A DNA stretch of 64,000 bases from assembly GCF_030160835.1 (NCBI RefSeq), contig NZ_BSPC01000054.1, positions 186,001-250,000 on the forward strand, read 5' to 3'. Below, piece by piece: positions 60,911 to 64,000 of this stretch. Each line of letters opens with the position of its first letter. Position 1 is the stretch's first letter. Made by a program: the position numbers and the translations under genes. The notes beneath the pieces were generated by a model that did no database searches, was not told where the DNA came from, and worked only from the letters and a program-made list of their open reading frames with translations. The DNA is from Labrys miyagiensis. GTDB lineage: Bacteria; Pseudomonadota; Alphaproteobacteria; Rhizobiales; Labraceae.

Positions 60911-63352
60911 TCAACTAGGGCCCGTCGTACCCCCTCCCCTACCTCCTCCGGAATTGCCGGATCCATGGGTGGTGCCGTTGTTGCCGTTGTTGCCGTTGCC
61001 GTTCCCCTGGCCGCCTGTGCCCTGATCGTAAAGAATGCGCGGGCCGGTTACATCCGGTGGCGGCGGTGTGAAGATCACCTGCGGCTCGACACGGAATTTC
61101 TTGCGCGGCGGCGGTGTGACCGCGACCTTGCGCACCGGCGGGAGCACAACTTCCATCTTGTCGCCCTTCGGCAGGCCACACGGATCGAAGGAGTATTGCC
61201 ACTGCCTTCCATTCGGATCCAGCGCCGCCATGAGGCCGGCATAGTGTCTGGCCCTCTCCGGATCGCGCACATCCACGGGCCCCCTGGCATAGATCCAGGC
61301 CAGATTTGAGGCGGCGTAATAATCACCGCGCTCGGCGCCGGTCTCGAACCAGCCGATTGCCGTTGGCAGGTCCTTTTTGACGCCATTGCCGTTGAAATAC
61401 ATGGTCCCGATCGTGGTGGGGGCGTAGGGATGTGCCTTGTCGGTGGCGGTCTTCAAGAGCCCCATTGCGGTGGCGGCGTCGCGGGTCACGCCCTTGCCCT
61501 CCAGATAGGCGACACCCAGGTTGCGCATGCCGCAAACATCGTTGCGCACCAGGGCAGCCTGGAAGAACTTGGCGCCGCGTGTGGGATCGGCCGGCACGTT
61601 CTGGCCGTAATAATACATGGCGCCGAGCGTATTCATCGCGGAGGTGTTGCCGAGTTCGACGGCCTGGCCGATGAGCTTGACGCCATCGGCGACGGACTTG
61701 GGAGTTCCCCGCCCAAGGGTGCGGTTGCGGCCATAATCCAGCATGGCGTAGGCGTCGACGCCGGCGCCTTTCTTGAAGAGCTGGTTGGCAACCGTCAGGT
61801 TTTGCGGTTCCCCGGCACCGCGCTCGGCCAGGATGCCCAAGCCATGATAAGCGCGGATATAGCCGGCATCGGCCGCGGCCTTGAATTGCTCGCTCGCCCC
61901 GGCCACGTCGTTGTCGGCGAGCTTGGCGCGGCCGAGTTCATATTTGTAGCGCGCGATCCCGGGAAACTTCGCAACGGCCTGGCTGCAGGCCGCAATGGCC
62001 GCCTTGGCATCGATCTCGTTCGGCAGTTTGCCGGCGGTCACGCCCTCGGGATCGAGCGGCTCGCCGGCCAGGGCGTCGCAGGCCGGCACGAAGGGCTCGA
62101 TCCGGCCTGTCACGACCTGACTGTCACCACCAGGCTGCTCGACTTTGAGCTGGATGGTTTGCACCTTGCCTTCCGAACCGATGGCGGGCTCGAAGCTCAC
62201 GGCTCGAAGGGCATTCTGGTCAATGATATCGCCCTCGCCGAGGGGCTTGCCGTTGAGGTAGAGCACCCCGCGGCTCGGGGCGGCGGCGACTTGGATCTCG
62301 GCGCCGGTGGCGTCGCGGATGAGTGGAAGGTCGTCGAGCATCGCCACCTCGCCGATGCCGATCGGCACGCGGCGCGGCTTGCTGAAGGTCTCATCCAGGA
62401 GAGCCGCCATCTGCACCGGGGCGGCCTGCGGCGACTCGGCAGTGGCCGTATCCTGCCTCGGCGCGGGGCCGATTTTCACCGCGCCTGCATTCGCGGTCTG
62501 CACCGGTTTCACCGGCTCGATATGGATGACCGGCTTGGCCAGGTAGACGGGCTGCGTCAATGTGCTCATCAGCCAGGGGCGCTGGCGCTCATGGGTCGCC
62601 TGCCAGACATCCTGCGTCACCTCATCGAGGGCCTTCTGCACATCGACGCCAAGCGTGAAGGAATATTTGAGCATGGAGGCGGTGAAAGGCGACTTGTCGC
62701 CCGCGCCGTCCTCGGCCACCGCGCCGGGCTGCGTCGAATAGGCGACGAAACTCCCCGGGAAACTGGTCAGGGGCGCAAGGCCGACGCCGGCGACCGCCAT
62801 CTGCTTCTTCGGCCCCACAAGGTAGGAACGCGCCTGGAAGGGGTTGTTCCGGCAGGAATCGAGATAGACCAGTTGCGTCTTGGAGTATTGCCGCATGGCG
62901 AGCAGGATCGTCTGAACCTGGATGGTTTCGATTTCGAGATCGGCCGGATCCTTCAGCTTGGCATCGATGGGAATGATGCGGTTGTCGCCCCCGACCTGGA
63001 TGCCGTGGCCGGAATAATAGAGCAGGCTGAGGTCGGAGCCCTTCAGGGACTGGATGAAGAGCCGCATGGCCTCGTCGAAGTCCTTGCGCTTGAGATCGAG
63101 AACCGAGATCACCTGGAAGCCCTGGCGCGTCAGGGCTTCCGCCACGGCGCGGGCGTCATTGTCGGGATTGTTGAGCGGCGGCACCACCGTGTAGTTGCTG
63201 TTGCCGACAACGAAGGCGATGCGCCGTTCCGCCGCGTTGGCGCTCGGCGTAATGGCCAGCGTCACAGCCGCGAGCGCCGCCAGCGGCAGAGTGGCTTTCC
63301 GGGCAAAGCAAGGACGACCGGCGGGATCTCGATTCGAGATGAGCGCTGCCAT
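60911..63352 (-). CDS. Secreted caspase-family protein with Sel1 repeats
   Basis: An 813-residue protein. A signal-type N-terminus (ATLPLAALAAVTLAITPSANA) is followed by a caspase/metacaspase-like p20 domain with the catalytic dyad His116 (YYSGHGIQV) and Cys167 (YLDSCRNNPF). A middle region (about 280-480) is unassigned. About six Sel1-type helical repeats then follow (for example LGAMYYYGQNVPADPTRGAKFF, LGVAYLEGKGVTRDAATAM). The C-terminus is a glycine/asparagine-rich tail (GNGNNGNNGTTHGSGNSG). It should be an exported cysteine protease-like protein with a protein-interaction array; its target is unknown. The ATG at 63352 has GGGAGG six bases before it. Confidence 0.88.
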   Translation of the reverse strand: MAALISNRDPAGRPCFARKATLPLAALAAVTLAITPSANAAERRIAFVVGNSNYTVVPPLNNPDNDARAVAEALTRQGFQVISVLDLKRKDFDEAMRLFIQSLKGSDLSLLYYSGHGIQVGGDNRIIPIDAKLKDPADLEIETIQVQTILLAMRQYSKTQLVYLDSCRNNPFQARSYLVGPKKQMAVAGVGLAPLTSFPGSFVAYSTQPGAVAEDGAGDKSPFTASMLKYSFTLGVDVQKALDEVTQDVWQATHERQRPWLMSTLTQPVYLAKPVIHIEPVKPVQTANAGAVKIGPAPRQDTATAESPQAAPVQMAALLDETFSKPRRVPIGIGEVAMLDDLPLIRDATGAEIQVAAAPSRGVLYLNGKPLGEGDIIDQNALRAVSFEPAIGSEGKVQTIQLKVEQPGGDSQVVTGRIEPFVPACDALAGEPLDPEGVTAGKLPNEIDAKAAIAACSQAVAKFPGIARYKYELGRAKLADNDVAGASEQFKAAADAGYIRAYHGLGILAERGAGEPQNLTVANQLFKKGAGVDAYAMLDYGRNRTLGRGTPKSVADGVKLIGQAVELGNTSAMNTLGAMYYYGQNVPADPTRGAKFFQAALVRNDVCGMRNLGVAYLEGKGVTRDAATAMGLLKTATDKAHPYAPTTIGTMYFNGNGVKKDLPTAIGWFETGAERGDYYAASNLAWIYARGPVDVRDPERARHYAGLMAALDPNGRQWQYSFDPCGLPKGDKMEVVLPPVRKVAVTPPPRKKFRVEPQVIFTPPPPDVTGPRILYDQGTGGQGNGNGNNGNNGTTHGSGNSGGGRGGGTTGPS

Positions 63353-63940
63353 GGATGCCTCCCTACGAGCCAATCCGGATTCTTCAGCTTTCAATTGCAA
63401 GTAGCGGCAAGCCGAGCCTACGGCAGCCACGAATACTTATACTTACCTGAAACAAGCGTCCGCAGAGGGTGCTGGTCGGATCCTCCCAAATTCTGAGAGA
63501 CACGGCCCCTTCTATGCTCGGCCCGTATTTTCAAACCTTATGGGATTAAAAGCAACAGGCCAGCAGTGCTGGAACGCACAAATGGCAAATTTTTCAGAGT
63601 GACTTCAGATTTATTTCGGAAACGCGTCGTACGGACTGATTTCAGGACCTTGCGTGGCGCAGTGAAAGCTGGTGAGCGAAGCCTGTCACGCCTGCAAGAA
63701 GGATCGCATCCGAGATGCGCGAGGCTACTTACCGCCTCCAGATCCTGCGCAAGCAGAAGAACTGGACTGCTTCGCTCAGGATCGCGCCGGTGGTACAGGA
63801 GGTCGCGAAGGAGTAGTTCTGGAACGACGCCTTCGAGCCGGCTCTTCCTCGACTGCGCGGGCCCCTTGCCCGTATCTTGGAAACGCCTGGCTTGTTGGAT
63901 AGGAGATGCGGGCGAGACGCCCGCGCACCCGGGAGATTGC
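63353..63940. other. 588-base spacer with a gene fragment and a small hairpin
   Basis: Besides the CorC fragment at 63730-63816, the spacer holds the leader of the caspase-like gene and a GCGGGCG-AGA-CGCCCGC hairpin (63908-63924) shortly before the last gene. Other open frames crossing it, on either strand, have no protein-like character. Confidence 0.55.
63730..63816 (+). pseudogene. Duplicated 3'-end fragment of the CBS/CorC gene
   Basis: This stretch translates as YRLQILRKQKNWTASLRIAP followed by VVQEVAKE and a stop. It corresponds to YRFQILRKQKNRIASLRITP...VAKAE and the stop at the end of the gene at 59455-60741. DNA identity is high at first (CAGATCCTGCGCAAGCAGAA is shared exactly) and declines toward the end. 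No upstream part of that gene is present, so it is a relic of a partial duplication about 3 kb from its parent. Confidence 0.75.
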
Positions 63941-64000
63941 ATGCTGCGCCTGCTCAAATGGATCGTGATCATCCTGGTGCTCGCCACGGGCGCCTGCTGG
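63941..64000 (+). CDS. Start of a small membrane or exported protein, cut by the window edge
   Basis: Twenty codons are visible from an ATG with GGGAGA seven bases before it. They encode MLRLLKWIVIILVLATGACW, a basic start and a hydrophobic stretch that could be a signal anchor, or a lipoprotein-like signal (LATGAC). It resembles the N-terminus of the small protein at 56999. Nothing more can be said from the window. Confidence 0.55.
   Translation, partial: MLRLLKWIVIILVLATGACW

Noticed and set aside
61430-63496. Open frame of about 690 codons antisense to the caspase-like gene
   Set aside because: The minus-strand gene has the caspase dyad, Sel1 repeats and a good ribosome-binding site, so this is a shadow.
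63538-63987. Possible 149-residue protein on the minus strand at the right end
   Set aside because: It runs across the CorC fragment and the start of the next gene and has no family features.

Overview
The window reads as GC-rich chromosomal DNA from an alphaproteobacterium, most likely of the order Hyphomicrobiales (Rhizobiales). The grounds are the strong G/C third-position bias, the aroK-aroB-CBS/CorC-hemolysin block with a xerD gene on the opposite strand nearby (a familiar Hyphomicrobiales order), several ABC sugar importers, and many small palindromic intergenic repeats of the rhizobial type. Genus cannot be assigned by reading alone. No rRNA, tRNA, CRISPR array or insertion sequence was seen.

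Layout. (1) 1-4467: the end of a Wsp-type surface-sensing chemosensory operon: CheW-like protein (partial), WspE (CheA-receiver hybrid), WspF (CheB-like methylesterase) and WspR (receiver-GGDEF diguanylate cyclase). (2) 4669-10444: an aldo/keto reductase divergent from a complete branched-chain-amino-acid-type (Liv) ABC importer. (3) 10475-14117: two FadR-type GntR regulators, an FAD-linked 2-hydroxyacid oxidase, and glyoxalase I. (4) 14190-18936: a CUT2 sugar importer with two different permeases. (5) 19285-25273: KduD, KduI, a second CUT2 importer and a divergent aldo/keto reductase, suggesting uronate or related sugar-acid catabolism. Four intergenic gaps in regions 2-5 carry the same GTTGTCGTACAAC-like palindrome, which suggests that one GntR regulon ties these blocks together. 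(6) 25661-38622: a mannoside-use locus with two ROK regulators, a Gfo/Idh/MocA dehydrogenase, a CUT1 importer, a TIM-barrel isomerase and a GH38 alpha-mannosidase, embedded among intergenic repeats.

(7) 38783-51049 differs from its surroundings. It has AT-richer spacers, looser codon usage and a truncated glycosyltransferase at its right end. It holds a transglutaminase-like protein and a tightly overlapping operon: SGNH-like protein, GT2 glycosyltransferase, second SGNH-like protein, thiamine-diphosphate 2-oxoacid dehydrogenase E1 alpha and beta, and a free-standing lipoyl domain. There is no E2 acyltransferase or E3. A membrane PQQ dehydrogenase follows, then a lipoyl-like protein with no lipoylation lysine, then a protein that appears to join a lipoyl-like N-terminus to a third SGNH-like C-terminus. 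This is the best candidate here for an undescribed system: E1 may load an acyl group on the free lipoyl carrier for transfer by an SGNH/glycosyltransferase partner rather than to CoA. That function is inference.

(8) 51274-64000: core and housekeeping genes: xerD, a PAP2-type acid phosphatase, a zinc alcohol dehydrogenase, an EthD-family protein, a FUSC exporter-like protein, aroK, aroB, a CBS/CorC membrane protein and a caspase-like Sel1-repeat protein. Between them lie composite palindromic repeats and a small duplicated fragment of the CorC gene.
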